Origin: Mytilus trossulus
Taxonomy: Eukaryota; Mollusca; Bivalvia; Mytilida; Mytilidae
NCBI RefSeq assembly: GCF_036588685.1
Contig: NC_086378.1
Coordinates: 43,315,578-43,379,577, forward strand
Direction: 5' to 3'
Length of the DNA stretch: 64,000 nt
Positions 11,601-23,645 of the stretch are shown here, piece after piece. The translations under genes were made by a program, and so were the position numbers. Each line of letters begins with the position of its first letter. Positions within the stretch are counted from its first letter, which is position 1. The notes under the pieces are model-generated. The model worked only from the letters and a program-made list of their open reading frames with translations. It was not told the origin of the DNA and made no database searches.

Positions 11601-13030
11601 ATTATTTAATCTATTTAAACTTTTGCAGATTCAGAACGATTTTCAAGTTGAGACAATGTATTGGTATCTGTCTACTAATTTTATTTCCGCCGATTGTATT
11701 CAACCGCATGATTTAAGTTGCATATTTGTAAGTTGTTTAGAAGATATGTGAGCGTACAATGTTACCTCATTGAGTAAACGGAGACTTGTGAAAATGCGAG
11801 ATATATCGGTATCATTTTATTTCCTGTTATTGCGGTAATAAAATGTCATTGTGATCATTTTAAAATTTCATCATTAAAATTATTGGTTAATATTATGCTC
11901 TTTGTTTGTAATGATTCTTGATTATTTATTTAAGGTTTTGATTCACTCTTGTTATGTAACGAGAATATTGATTGATGATAAATTTGATTAAACTGATATT
12001 GATATGGAAAGATTTAGTAATTATGTCATATATTAGAAATTCTATATTTCAATGAAAGAGTTAAATTTTTAATATTCATTTCCTGGAATCTCTTTTATAA
12101 GGAATTTCATTATTGATATCAGCTAAATAGTTCTGTTAGGTAACGGTAATTCGAAGCGTCATTTAGTTTTTGGTACAGATAATTTATCCTTGCATAACAT
12201 AAAAAAAAATCTGTATCCTGTTGAAATATGGTATCGTATGTGGCAATATTGATCATTTAATACAGAACACATTGACTGTAAAAGTGAGGCGAGACATTCA
12301 AACTTATAAGTCGAAAATAAACTGACGACACCATGGCAATAAAAGAAAAAGACAAACAGCAGATCACAAACCACAAAATAATTTAAAGACTGAGTGAGCA
12401 ACGCGAACCACATCAAAACTGGGGTGTGCTCAGTTCTACGAAAGAGTAAGCAGATTTTGCTCCACGTCTGACACCCGTCGTGATCCGGTTTTAATAATTC
12501 GGTTAGTCACATTCGGGGTTAGGGGACGGAATTATTGTAACGATAATTGGAACAAAGCCGTCGGCATCTGGTCATCTGTGAAACAGATATTCCATATATC
12601 CAAGGGATGAATTCAACTTTACTCTTAGTTTAAAAACTTTCGTGTGAGTAGCATCTTCTGATAGAAATACTGTACAAGCCTAGAATATCGCATCATCTAG
12701 GAGGTATATACTCCGTATGCAGACGATGCTGGAATGTTGTAACTGTAGCTCGATCACATGATATAAACAATGACAATGTCTTACTTACTGTGGCGATAAG
12801 ATCATAAAAGAAAAAAAACTATTCATAAAATATATTCCGCGCTTTTCTGAAGTATTTTAATTGATGGACATAGTCGGAGTTTTTGTACAATAAAATGTAC
12901 TACATTGCAGAAAACTTTCTAGCAAATAATGAAATAAAGAACACTATTTAAAGTATTCCTACAAATGCTGAGACAATATTCCTCTCTCCCCGCACTGCAA
13001 ACAACCCACATAACAACCATAATAGTTATT
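11600..13030. other. Intergenic, no gene seen
   Basis: No exon-like frame was found on either strand. The short frames at 12159-12416 (-) lack domain character and have no matching splice context. Confidence 0.4.
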
Positions 13031-13034
13031 CAAA

Positions 13035-13215
13035 TGTACCAAGCTTATAATTTGATACGCAAGACGCGCGTTCGTCTACATAAGACTCATTAGTGACGCC
13101 CAGATCACAATAGTTATAAAACCCAAACAAGTACAAAGTTGAAGAGCATTGACGACCAAAAACTCCAAAAAGTTGTGCCAAATATACGGCTATGGTAATC
13201 TATGCCTTGGAAAAG
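13035..13215. repeat. Dispersed repeat (tttgatacgcaagacgcgcg family)
   Basis: A relatively CpG-rich block in otherwise AT-rich DNA, starting near tttgatacgcaagacgcgcg and ending near ggctatggtaatctatgcct. I recognise it as a repeat common in mussel sequence. There is only one copy in this window, so the boundaries are approximate. Confidence 0.6.
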
Positions 13216-13479
13216 AAAATATTTAGTACTTCGAATAAGTCATACTTTTGCAACGATTGTCATATAAATAACCTTTAGTAAGACGAAATCTTTTGAGAGC
13301 TTCATGCATTAATCGATATAAAATTTTATTTGTTTACTTTTTGTAAACATATCTATACTTACCATCCCCATCCCATTTGTATTTCATGCAAAATGCGCAC
13401 ATTTCTATTTACATGATTCACTTTTCCGTCCCATATAAAATTCCAAAGTATATCGGAAATTTGATGAAAATATAATGAT

Positions 13480-14060
13480 ATCTTTTTTGTATGTAAATGT
13501 TCAAGTTTAAATGGTTTTAGATATGAACCAATCACCACAACTTTATCAGAAAATTATAAATACCTGGGCAAGTTTTATATAAATTACTGATACACCATTA
13601 TTTTTTTTAAAGCGATATCACAACTATCAAGAACATTTGGAATTCAGAAACCACAGATTTTTTTTTAGCTGTAATGAACTTTATAGGAAGCTTATTGATT
13701 GTAGAAATTGTATTTCCGAATTTTCTAAAAATTAAACAGGCAATCCCTATAAAGATTTCGTGCATATTTTGAAATCTTGCGGAAACCAGAAGCCAGTGCA
13801 TAATGAAATGAAATTAAAGATATCAAATTACCTTGAGATAATGAACCTTAACAACCAAACAATAAAACCATCAAAGTTGAAACACAAATATATTCGTACG
13901 TTATTAAATAAGGATGCATCTCCAAAATTTCAAGTTAAGTGGGAGAAATATTTGGAAACAATTTACTTTAGGAAAATATGTGGTCGGGATTAAAACAGTT
14001 AAAAAAAATGAAATAAAGTAAAAGATTTTCAAATTAATTCCGAAAATTAGGGACTCAATA
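13480..14060 (+). pseudogene. Possible eroded retroelement coding sequence
   Basis: The plus strand carries the short string TLSENYKYLGKF near 13540, similar in feel to the YKYLG segment downstream of the catalytic YADD in LINE reverse transcriptases. Further on is a 77-codon frame (13760-13993) rich in Lys and Asn. The two are separated by stops and frameshifts. The composition suggests a decayed reverse transcriptase remnant, but no catalytic motif survives and simple chance is possible. Confidence 0.2.
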
Positions 14061-14766
14061 AAATATAACAAAAAGCATAAACACCTCAAGAAAATTATAA
14101 TATCTGTAGGAAACATCACTTAAAAAATAATCTTAAATGTGTTCTTCAATTGAAAGGCATTGACATCATCGAATAGACAAAATTGAAGTCGGTGATAATA
14201 AAAATTTAGACAACAAATATAGTATTAACTGGAGACAAAGTAAAATGAATATGGATTATTGTACAAGACTAGATTTTATGAATATATACATACATATAGA
14301 AACGATAAAATAAAAGTGTTCGCCTATCGTGTGTGTTATCGTAGTAAATGCACATTTTTGGTAGGATATCTTATTAATTACTAACTATGTTGAAATTAAG
14401 TTAAAGAACTGTTGGTTGCAGCCTATACTTCTAACATTATATTGATAAATTTATGAACTAATTGTAAATCCAAGGTAAAAAGTGAACTACATTTCTTTCC
14501 TTCGATTACCCCTGGCTACATGGTTCATTTTGTAAACAGGAACCCCATGCCTGTTATCTGGAAGACTAAGTTAGTTGTTTATAAAGAACTTTTAGGGAAT
14601 AAAACTTTTTAATATGTATTAAAAAAGGTGTTTATATGGTTTGGGTTTGTGTAGTGTCGAAGACCGTTTACTAAATTTTATCATTGGTGTAAGGGCATCA
14701 TTCGTAAATATAAATCAGCATAAAGACAACTTATTTTTATAAAGAATATAACCATAAAAGACACAT

Positions 14767-14845
14767 TGCTGGCCTTCGGCTGTTTTTTACTCTTTGGTCG
14801 GGTTTTTGTCTCTTTGACACTTTCCCCATTTCCTTTCTCTATTTA
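14767..14845 (-). repeat. Dispersed repeat, fragment of the 'accaatgggtcttcaatgca' family
   Basis: The plus strand reads ggccttcggctgttttttac and then ctttggtcgggtttttgtct, the reverse complement of the block at 50400-50460 and related to 23955-24060. It is a short fragment of a larger mussel repeat. Confidence 0.65.
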
Positions 14846-14960
14846 ATTGCTTATTTTGGACTCTTCTTGATAGTTCTCTCATTGGCTTCATATTCCTTTT
14901 TCTATCTTTCACTTGTGTCACAAATTACATAAGTGAAAATAAGTTCCTAGAGATATGCAA

Positions 14961-15085
14961 GAAGATGTGGTAGAGAGTGCCAATGTGACAACATTCTATC
15001 CAAGTCACAATTAAAGTAAATCATTATACTTTAGGTCAAAGTACGGCCTTCAACACGAAGCCTTGGTTCACACCGAATGACTAGC
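14961..15085 (+). repeat. Dispersed repeat (gatgtggtatgagtgccaat family), longer form
   Basis: A diverged copy that extends into ggccttcaacacgaagcctt and ggttcacacc, the same extension seen in the copies at 27710 and 56097. Confidence 0.75.
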
Positions 15086-15233
15086 TACATATAAATGCGT
15101 TAAACTTATAAAATGATTTTCTGTTTAATTTAAAATTGATAGAATATATAAAAAAAGAAAAAGAAAAAAATAATGTGTCCCTAGTACACGGATGCCACAT
15201 CCATACTATCTTTTTCATAGGGAACATGTGTAG

Positions 15234-15796
15234 TTAAGGGGGCTCGCGGGTATAAATCATTTTTTTTCTAATATAGGATTTCGCTATATTTTTCTATAAA
15301 TGAACTTTATCATATACTTAATAGAAAAATGAAATAAAAAATGGGGTCACCGTTCAATTAAGCTCACAATCTGCCTTCGAAAGAAGCATACATTTTTGTT
15401 AATGTCCTTTTTTTTCTGTTGAACTATATGAGAAATAGAGGTAATATCGAAATAAAAAAAGAACTAAATTACAGAAATCGCTTAAATTTTACAATAATTT
15501 AGTTTATGTACAGCTTATTTGAAAACAGTAATAAAAAATATAGGTCACTGATGAGTTAAAAAAGATATTTCAATTTAATGCCAAAAAATGGCATTTTTGC
15601 ACCAAAGGGAGATAATTTTGAGCTTTTTCAATGATATAAATATTTTAAAAATCATCTGAGGCCAAACCGAATAGATTTCTTTGGTTGATTTGTACCAAAT
15701 CATAAAGTAATAACTAATAGTGTAATAAATAAAATTTGCAATGAAAAAACATGTTTATTTTTTTGCTAAAATTTTTGAACCCGCGAGCCTCCTTAA
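15234..15796. mobile_element. TTAA-flanked element with terminal inverted repeats (piggyBac-type MITE)
   Basis: The left end reads TTAA then GGGGGCTCGCGGGT. The right end reads ACCCGCGAGCCTCC then TTAA (15793-15796). The two ends are inverted repeats of about 14 bp with one mismatch, and both abut a TTAA, the target duplication typical of piggyBac-superfamily elements. The interior, about 550 bp, has no transposase frame, so the element is non-autonomous. It lies directly beside another dispersed repeat starting at 15797. Confidence 0.65.
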
Positions 15797-15945
15797 GTTT
15801 GAAGTTGATTGGACTTCAGCTTCACCAAAAACTACCTCGACCAAAAACTTTAACCTGAAGCGGGACAGATGGACGAACGAACGGATAGACGAACGGACGC
15901 ACAGACCAGAAAACATAATGCCCATAAATGGGGCATAGAATTAAA
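15797..15945 (-). repeat. Dispersed repeat ('dedicated to accaaaaactttaacctgaa') beside the TTAA element
   Basis: This contains accaaaaactttaacctgaa, then a run of gacgaacgaacgg, ending in cataatgcccataaatgggg. It is the reverse complement of the repeat at 28040-28420, which reads aggttaaagtttttggtcaa in the plus direction. Confidence 0.7.
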
Positions 15946-16086
15946 GTGATGAACTGGCATTTATTTATATAGCTTGTGTGTTCTTAACTCTTTGCTTGCA
16001 TTACTGTTATAAAGAAAAAGAAGATGAAAAAGAACTACTTGTTACACCTCGTAAAATCTGTGCTATCTCAGTAATGTGTTACTTAT

Positions 16087-16171
16087 AGATTATCGTTAAT
16101 CATTTCAACGAGATTGATTTTCTCGCTTGAGCCAGTACGGCAATCGAGTTGTGAGTGACCAATGATAATCT
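16087..16171. mobile_element. Short foldback MITE, copy 1
   Basis: The left end agattatcgttaatcatttc and the right end gtgaccaatgataatct are imperfect inverted repeats around a short loop. A second copy lies at 34054-34152. Homology between the two continues past the right end into cttatcgctattttacc, so the element may be larger than the hairpin. Confidence 0.6.
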
Positions 16172-16861
16172 GCTTATCGCTATTTTACCTTTTACAGAAA
16201 ACGTGTTGTTTACATCGAAATATGAATCCTTTTTTCTGTATTAATTGAAAACTCTGTCGATAATGAAATTATGTCGCCATATCTTATTTATTTACTTGTA
16301 AACAATTTTGAAACTATTTTGATATGACTCTAGACAGATTTATGTTCAGATTCGATTAAAAATTTTGTCTGAATTAAATTGTACAGAACTCGTCCGGTGA
16401 TTAATTGTCAAAAATATAATTATATATATGTGGCTTCTATAGCTAGTTGCAAATCATGTTTTGAAAAATTGCTATTTTACATGATATAGATTTTATAAAT
16501 ACTTAATTTATCAATATTTATATATATACAAAGGTACGCTGCTATTGTAACTAGAAACTCAATTAAAGTGGGATGTTTAGTACTATAACCTTGAATGATA
16601 AACCTGGAATAAACAAGTATGCAGACATACTCCATAGAAAATGTTTGGAGTGTTGAACAATAGCGTCTGGATAACCATACAAGTACTTTGAAAATGCAAT
16701 TTAACACTTTAATAATACATATACGTGTTATTAATCCTCACAATGAGACAAAAAAATCAAACGCGAAGAGTTAACAAATATTGTAGACCGAAGAATATGT
16801 CTCTTGTGTGGTTACATTTGTCATTTCATAATTGGTCTACTATTTACTCGAGTTTACCTGG

Positions 16862-16944
16862 GTTTATATCAAATAAATTCAAAAGCTGTGCGCAAACGTA
16901 ATGATTTTTGCGCGCTAATGTAATGGTTACGCGCGCAAACATAA
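16862..16944. repeat. Three copies of a GCGCGCAAACRTAATG-like motif
   Basis: A CpG-rich island holds gtgcgcaaacgtaatg, gcgcgctaatgtaatg and gcgcgcaaacataatg in direct succession with 5-6 bp spacers. It ends immediately before the 3' tail of the LINE at 16949. Confidence 0.6.
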
Positions 16945-16948
16945 TGCA

Positions 16949-19330
16949 GATTCAATAGTTTATTAAAGTCTCACCACTTGAATAACATTATACATTCCAA
17001 TATACATATACACATTGCGTATAACATGAAATATTGGATAACATATATAAAACATATTGTATATTAAAACTAACAGTAAAATATTATTGGTTTCTAAATA
17101 CTAAAACATATACAAGTGCCATTCTATTAAGAATTATGAGAGAATAATATTAAAGGATTAATTATATACAACATTTTACACAATTTTAAAACTATATATA
17201 TCTAAAATTTAAAATACATCATCAACTCTATACAAATAAAAAATTTGTTCTTCTACATAAAATATTAAAGCAGGTTTTAGCAACTACCTGACATAGTTCT
17301 TCATTACTGAATAAAAATATAATTTTTTTGTCAAAAGACAAGTTATAAAATTGATCGTTATGTTTCACTGCTTCATTATACAATATATTTCGAAGGTCTG
17401 CATATAAAGGACATAACGTAATTACATGTTTCTCATCTTCAATTTCGTTATTACACATAAAACAACATCTTTCATTTATTGGCTTTTTCTCATATCGGCC
17501 TGTTTCTATTTTAAGTGGCGCAACGCCACATCTAAATTTTGCATAAGCACTTCTAAATTTAATAGACATTTTTTGTTTTAAATATAACTCTGTGCAATAT
17601 TGTGACTTGTATAGCTTATAAGTACGAAGCTTGTTAGCGGTACTCTGTGACAAAATTTTCGTTTGCCATTCTACAATATATTTATTAAATAAAACATTTT
17701 CAATTTGTAGAACAATATTCTTATGCAGCACATTATCAATTGTAGTATACAAATCAAAGTTACAATCTTTAAATTTTTTCATGACTCTATTACACCAGTT
17801 TTTCTTATTATTTACAGCATTTTTATGTGACCATTTGAAAACTTTATAATTCATTCTGTCATTAGTCATAGAACTACATCTTGCCCAATGCCTGAAGACA
17901 CATGTCCATTGTTTTACACTAGGAGGTCTCCAGCCCATGTCCCCGTTAATTGCATCATTTGGCGTATACTTGCCAACACCCATAAAAAACCTGATAGCTC
18001 TGTTCTGGACAGCGTTGACACAAGAAAAAGAACGAGTGCCCCAAATGGATGCACCGTAGCTTATTACTGGCCAGACCAGAGTATCAAATAATGTTGTAAA
18101 GGTACTGTGCTGGAAACCCACCATGTGCTTTATATTTAACAATCAATAAACTTAGAGCTCGACTTGCAGACCTTGACACAGCTTTAGCCATCTCGTTATA
18201 ATCGAGATATTCTGTTAACAGTAGACCCAAATATTGGTAACAAGATACTATTTGTACTATATTATTATTTAACAAAAAACATTTAGATGTTTGTTGAACC
18301 GAAGGGTTCCTAAAATGAACAACATTAGTTTTATCTAAGTTCACATTCATGCAATTGGTAACACACCAATTACTTAATACATCTAATAGAGTTTGTAAAT
18401 TATTTTCATTTTCAGCAATAAATACAATGTCATCAGCATATAAAAGTATACCAACTTTTTCACCATCAATGTCTACACCAATGTCTAGTGCTTTTATTAC
18501 ATCAATTAAACTATTAATAAAAATGTTGAACATAATAGGTGATAATACACATCCTTGTTTTAAACCTGAATTAACGCTAAACCAGTCTGTCATATTGCCA
18601 TTAAGTTTAATACAACATTCTACATGTGAATATATAGCTTTCAATGTACATAAAAAATGTGTACTTATTCCTAAATCATCTAATTTTGTAAACAATAATT
18701 TTCTACTAACAGTATCATATGCTTTTTTAAAATCTATGAAAGCTGTAAATGTTGATAATTTTTTCAATTTTCTAGTTTCAATAATTGAAGTTAATGTATT
18801 AAGATGGTCAATGGTACTTCTACCTTTACGGAAGCCATTTTGCTCGTCATGAATAATATCTCTATCATCTAACCAATACACTAATCTATCATTCAGTATA
18901 CTGCAATATAATTTATATGCACAAGGAGCTAAAGTTATCCCCCTATATGACAAAGGATCTCGTGGATCTGAAGTTGAAGACTTAGGAATTGGGGTTATAA
19001 TACTTTTACCCCATACAGAAGGAATTTTTCCATACTTGAAACATATATTAAATAACTTATGCAAAATTAACATCAATGCATTATTTTTAAATAATTCTAC
19101 TGACAATTGATCAATACCTGGCGACTTGCCATTTTTACTTTTAGCAATTGCATTTACTACTTCTTCAAACAATATTTCCCTATCTAAAAAATCATCAGAA
19201 ATATTAATATTGCCATTAGTTTCAATAGTCTGATTATTACAATTTAATAATTTATCAAAACAGTTAATGCACCGATTAGAACTGAGGAAAGGAGTTGTTT
19301 TAACATATATATTATAATTGATGTGCTTTT
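16949..19330 (-). mobile_element. 5'-truncated non-LTR retrotransposon (LINE A), reverse transcriptase
   Basis: The minus strand encodes a reverse transcriptase from about 19310 down to 18120. Motifs in order are SYRGITLAPCAYKL, FRKGRSTIDHL, FIDFKKAYDTV, GLKQGCVLSPIMFNIFIN and the catalytic LLYADDIVF. A frameshift near 18115, right after KAHGGF, moves into the 17228-18142 frame, which holds the downstream region and a C-terminal zinc knuckle (CCFMCNNEIEDEKHVITLC). The endonuclease is missing and the frame meets a stop upstream near 19335, so the copy is 5'-truncated. The 3' end (plus 16949) carries a short gaatc-type tail. It belongs to the same family as the copy at 43157. I would place it in the CR1/Jockey/I group, but the clade is unassigned. 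Confidence 0.9.
17228..19310 (-). pseudogene. LINE A reverse transcriptase ORF, frameshifted
   Basis: The protein part of LINE A. The first frame (18084 upward) ends eight residues after KAHGGF in an artefactual tail, and the second frame resumes with QHSTFTTLFDTLVWPVIS. The corresponding segment of the sister copy at 43366 reads KAHGGFQYSTFTKLFDSLVW without a break, so a single-base indel is enough to explain the split. The catalytic YADD is intact, but the protein cannot be made in one piece. Confidence 0.85.
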
Positions 19331-19719
19331 CTTATGTTTGTTCTTTCTTTCTATTGCTATAACTAAAATTGTTATTTGTTTGTTTTGCAATTAAGAAGTA
19401 TTATCATAACCAAAATACAAGGACTGCATTAAATTACGGCTTCTTACTTGGAATCTGATGATCAACCAAATATTTTGAGTAAGGACATTTTTACTTTTTC
19501 TCAGTATTCTAAATAAAAAAAACAAAATGAATATGCAGATAGATCCTCACATCGTGTAAGAAATGTTATTCACAACTTTTTGAACGACCATTACTCTTTG
19601 AAGGAGGTTATGGAATGCATCTATTTATTTATATTTTGAGGCACAACGCACAAATATTAAATTAAACTCTCTATTAGAAATATTTCTTTTGTTTTATCAA
19701 ATGTTATTGCCATGGTATG

Positions 19720-20240
19720 GCTTACCAATATGAAGCTTAGCACAGAATATAACGACAAAATGTGATTGATATTTCTAATACATGTGCCAATGTAAAGTAA
19801 ACACATTTATGTGGTTAATATGAGGGAAATAAGCGACAGATCTGTACATGTGTCACACGCTATATATATAGTACCTATATGAAGCTTGACACAAGATATC
19901 ACAACAAAATGTGATGTTATTTCTGATACATGTGTTAATGTAAAGTACTTACATTTATGTGGTATAAAATATGAATGAGTAAAGTTACAGACCTGAACAT
20001 GTGTAACACGGTATAAAGTACCGACTAGTATATGAAGTTTGGTATAGAATATCATAACAAAATGTGATTGTTATTTCTTACAAATTCTGTCAATGTAAAG
20101 TATACACATTTATGTGGTAAATATGAAAGAGATAAGTGACAGCTCTGAACATGTGTCATATGATATAGCTTACCAATATAAACCGTTATACAGAAAATCA
20201 CAAAAATGTGATTGATATTTCCAATACATGTGCATTGTTT
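19720..20240. repeat. Tandem array of about 150-bp units
   Basis: Roughly 3.5 diverged units each contain a cluster of atgaagctt, acaaaatgtgattg, acacatttatgtggt and gaacatgtgtca. Unit starts fall near 19731, 19880 and 20033. The array leads into a copy of the gatgtggtatga repeat and then into the 145-bp array at 20555. Confidence 0.7.
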
Positions 20241-20395
20241 ACCAATATTGGGCTAATCTAAAGAAGTTGTGACTGAAAGTTGTAATGGACAGAGATAGAT
20301 ATATACCAGCATTAAATTTTGAATGCTAGACACACAATTTGTCTACAAAAGATTGCCACTCACCAGTGTTGCTTGAATAAAATATAAAAAAGAAA

Positions 20396-20462
20396 GATGT
20401 GATATGATTGCGAATGAAACAACTCTCCTCATTATACCAAATGGCACAGAAACATTAACTGT
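20396..20462 (+). repeat. Dispersed repeat (gatgtggtatga family), diverged
   Basis: This reads gatgtgatatgattgcgaat, then gaaacaactctcctc and ccaaatggcacagaaa, a diverged copy of the block at 11538. Confidence 0.7.
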
Positions 20463-20554
20463 TATCACAGAGATATTTTTTTGCTTTTTGGTAATTTTGA
20501 TAATGCAAATGTTGAAATCAAAATAGCAACATTTTAACATGTATGTTTTTCAAA

Positions 20555-21402
20555 TATTCAAAGTCAATGAACCATGACTGAAGGTCCATGGCTAAACAAT
20601 CTCCATGGATATGAGATATGCCAATGATAATACAACTGCATACCAAATACCATCGACTTATCGTATGAAGTTCCCTTTAAACAAACCTAAACACAAACTA
20701 ATCTCATATGTAAAGTGAGCAAAATTTCAAAGTCAATAAACCAAAACTGAGGGGACAGCGCCAAATAATCTTCATGGAAATGAGATCTGCCAATGCTTAT
20801 ACATCTGCATAGTAGTAGGTCCCCATAAACCGACCTAATCACAAACTAATACATGAAATCTAAGCAAAAGTATCGAAGTAAATAGACCATGACTGCGGGG
20901 CAGGGCCAAATAATCTCTTTGGAAATGAGACTTGCCAATGCTTATACAACTGATTAGTAGTAGGTCCCCATAAACCGACCTAATCACAAACTAATACATG
21001 AAAACTAAGCAAAAGTATCAAAGTAAATAGACCATGACTGCGGGGCAGGGCCAAATAATCTCTTTGGAAATGAGACTTGCCAATGCTTATACAACTGCAT
21101 AGTAGTAGGTCCCCATAAACCGACCTAATCACAAACTAATACATGAAAACTAAGCAAAAGATTTAAAGTAAATAGACCATGACTGCAGGGCAGGGCCAAA
21201 TAATCTCCTTGGAAATGAGATCTGCCAATTCTTATACAACTGCATACCAATTATTATTAACTTACCACTAGATATTCCTCATTAACTGACCATATCAAAA
21301 ACTAATACATGAAAACTAAGTAAAAATTTCAAAGTCAATAGACCATAACTCAACAGCATACCTATGTCTCGCTTTTTGACTCCGTCAAGCGAGACAAAAA
21401 CC
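20555..21402. mobile_element. Element with 145-bp tandem core and terminal hairpin
   Basis: Direct units with period 145 bp are clear: the string gaccatgactgc starts at 20885, 21030 and 21175, with more diverged units upstream. Each unit runs through ccaaataatct, atgagacttgccaatgctta and acctaatcacaaactaatac. The right end carries a hairpin (21366-21395) with arms gtctcgc and gcgagac. Short terminal hairpins with a tandem interior are known from pearl/HINE-type Helitron-related elements of bivalves. No protein is encoded. A relative lies at 58230-59112. Confidence 0.65.
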
Positions 21403-21994
21403 AGTTTTCAAAACCAATGCCAAGTTCTGGGCCAAATTTTTTATAACATTTGACAACTGTAAACAGAAAAGGGAACTTAAGTGGTGGGCATTAGTGTTAT
21501 TTTTCATGTCTTGTACTAGGTTAAAACTACTGATAATGTACTGATAGTTTCATAAAGTATCATTTTTAATCAGTTCAGTGAGGAGTCAGTGACTATGACT
21601 TAAAAATATCTTTCTTAAATTCACCTTCGATTATTTAGAAATTATTAAGAAACTAAGGTTACACCTGACTAAGGCAAAGCTGATCCTGGATAGATTTGGC
21701 ACCATCTTATTTATACCAATTGTTCATATAAAAGAGGGGGCAAGGGGGGTCCCAATAACAGCAAAACAGCAAATTGATTTGGCTCATAACAGATAACAAG
21801 GAATTAAAATGGACAAAAACAAATAACAGTAAATGAAATATTAAAATAATTCGGTCTTTGACAAATCAGTATTTCTTATTACGGATATAATCCTTTGTAA
21901 TGCATTCCATTTTCTATGATTATGTTTTTAGTATTAATTTATGTATCTAAAATGTGTTTAAATTACTACTCAATATATTATAATATTTTTTATA

Positions 21995-22600
21995 CGCTCG
22001 TTTACGGAACGTATTATGGTATACTGTTGTCCGTCTGTTGTCAACATGTCGGACATTAACTCAAAAACTCTTTAACCAATTTGCATTAAACTTTGGGAAA
22101 TTGTTTATATCTATTTTTGTTTTTTTTTTATAAATTTTAGATTTTAAGTTTCTGGGTAATGGGTTTTTATTCAATAAAATTGGTGTTTTTTTCAGTTTTC
22201 TGATTATATCTCAAAAATGCTTTCACAAAGCAAGGAATTTTTGGTGAATTGTTTATATCTATTATCATGAGGTCACTTTCAATTTTTATAAATTTTAGAT
22301 TTTACGTTTCCGAGTTAACGGGTTTTATTAATTAAAAAGGGGGGATTTTCCAGTTTTCAGATATTTTAACACAAAAATGTTTTCAGCAGTTCTCATGAAA
22401 CTTCGCTGAAATGTTTTTATCTATTGTTGTAAACTCCCTTTCGATTTTTATTAATTTTAGATTTTATGTTATTGAGTTAAGGAATTTTATTCATTAGAAA
22501 AAGGTGGTATTTTCTAGTTTTCAAAAATAACTCAAAAATGCTTTCAGCAGTTCTCATGAAACGTTGGTGTATTGTTTATATATATTGACTGAAGCTCCCT
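21995..22600. repeat. Tandem array of about 160-bp units
   Basis: Three units share ttttagattttaagtttc, tcaaaaatgctttcagcagt and tcatgaaac. The aattttagatttt string starts near 22133, 22291 and 22455. The left flank tacgctcgtttacggaacgt may be its terminus. There is no coding sequence. Confidence 0.65.
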
Positions 22601-22639
22601 TTGTTGCTAATAAAAAAAATGACCTAAAAGAGTTTGAAT

Positions 22640-23100
22640 ATTCTGACTTTTTCTAAATGACCATTTAATGAGGTATGTGAATTTTTCTTAATAAGACTAT
22701 GAGGCAAAGTGGTATATAGGGTAGAAAAATCAAAAGCACCAATTATAAGCATGCAATTTATCAAGTACTTCGAACGAATTTTGACATTCCAAAAGCAATG
22801 TATTCAAATATTTTCAAAGGCCTTATTTGAACAATTTTTTTATCAGGTTTTTGATTGTACCATGGAAGTAATATTTAAATATTACTTCCATGATTGTACC
22901 AAGTGTACTAGTAAGTAGAATACATAGTTTAGTAGGGAAACAATGGCTTGAAACGAAATAAATCTTTGTTTGTAATGAGTTATGTGCAGCTTCGGACCCA
23001 AGTACATGGTTGGAACTTTCATTGTACAATGCATTTGGTTCTGCTTTGAAAAGAATCACAGAGCTGAGTCTATGTACCATATAATATAAAAGGTTAAGTG
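22640..23100 (-). pseudogene. Fragment of a Penelope-like reverse transcriptase
   Basis: On the minus strand one frame reads LIIGAFDFSTLYTTLPHSLI. The segment DFSTLYTTLP resembles the conserved motif of Penelope-like element reverse transcriptases that carries the first catalytic Asp. Upstream (22900-23080) another frame contains LGSEAAHNSLQTKIYF and SSHCFPTKLCILLTSTLG. Frameshifts and stops separate the blocks. A 39-bp palindromic insertion (22852-22890) lies in the middle. It is a dead fragment. The family call rests on one motif and on memory of mussel sequences. Confidence 0.45.
22852..22901. repeat. Perfect 32-bp palindrome flanked by an 11-bp direct repeat
   Basis: Positions 22861-22892 are a perfect palindrome with 16-bp arms (catggaagtaatattt) and no spacer. 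The direct repeat tgattgtacca occurs at 22852-22862 and 22891-22901. The inserted length of 39 bp is a multiple of three. Confidence 0.9.
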
Positions 23101-23464
23101 GTTGTTATGACCTAGTCCTTAATTGAGATTCTTTTCAGATATTCCTGGCCATATGTTTTCCTTTTTGTCATATTAAGTATTGTTTTGATTTAATATGTTC
23201 GTAGGGGAAACAAGGAACATTATTCTCATACAAAAAATTAAGATAATTCTAAATACACATTTATAAAAAAAATGGAATTTATTACAAAGGATAATCATAA
23301 GATATACTTGAATTGTCCTGGACCCGCAGTCACTTCTGTGATGGGTATATGTGAATTGAATCCTTCTTTGAATACGGACAAACATATTAGTAGTGATAGA
23401 CCCCAATGGTCAATGATCTTCAATTTATACCGAATATTGACTGTCAAAAAAAAATGCTAACATT

Positions 23465-23645
23465 CCAATTTTCAATAACAGTTAACAGCAAATACATTAT
23501 CACAATAACAGATAACAAAAAAACTAAAAGCCCAATAACAGCTAACAAAGAATAAGACAATAACAGCTAACAGCAAATATATTTTAAAAATAACAGATAA
23601 CAAAGAATTAAATTGCCCCATAACAGCAAAACAGTTAAATCCCTT
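23465..23645. repeat. Degenerate short-period repeat of ataacagctaacaaagaat
   Basis: Six or more imperfect copies of ataacagctaacaaagaat, or the variants ataacagataacaaa and ataacagcaaaacagtaaat, follow one another. The same motif appears at 21755-21845, so the two blocks may bracket one older element that includes the Penelope-like fragment. Confidence 0.65.

Noticed and set aside
13760-13993. 77-residue plus-strand frame as a gene.
   Set aside because: No start context, domain or splice partners. At most it is an eroded retroelement remnant.
18349-18852. 167-residue plus-strand frame opposite the LINE.
   Set aside because: It is the antisense shadow of the LINE A reverse transcriptase.
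20555-21402. CRISPR-like regular repeats.
   Set aside because: Repeat units are 145 bp and contiguous without unique spacers, and the genome is animal. This is a tandem repeat element.
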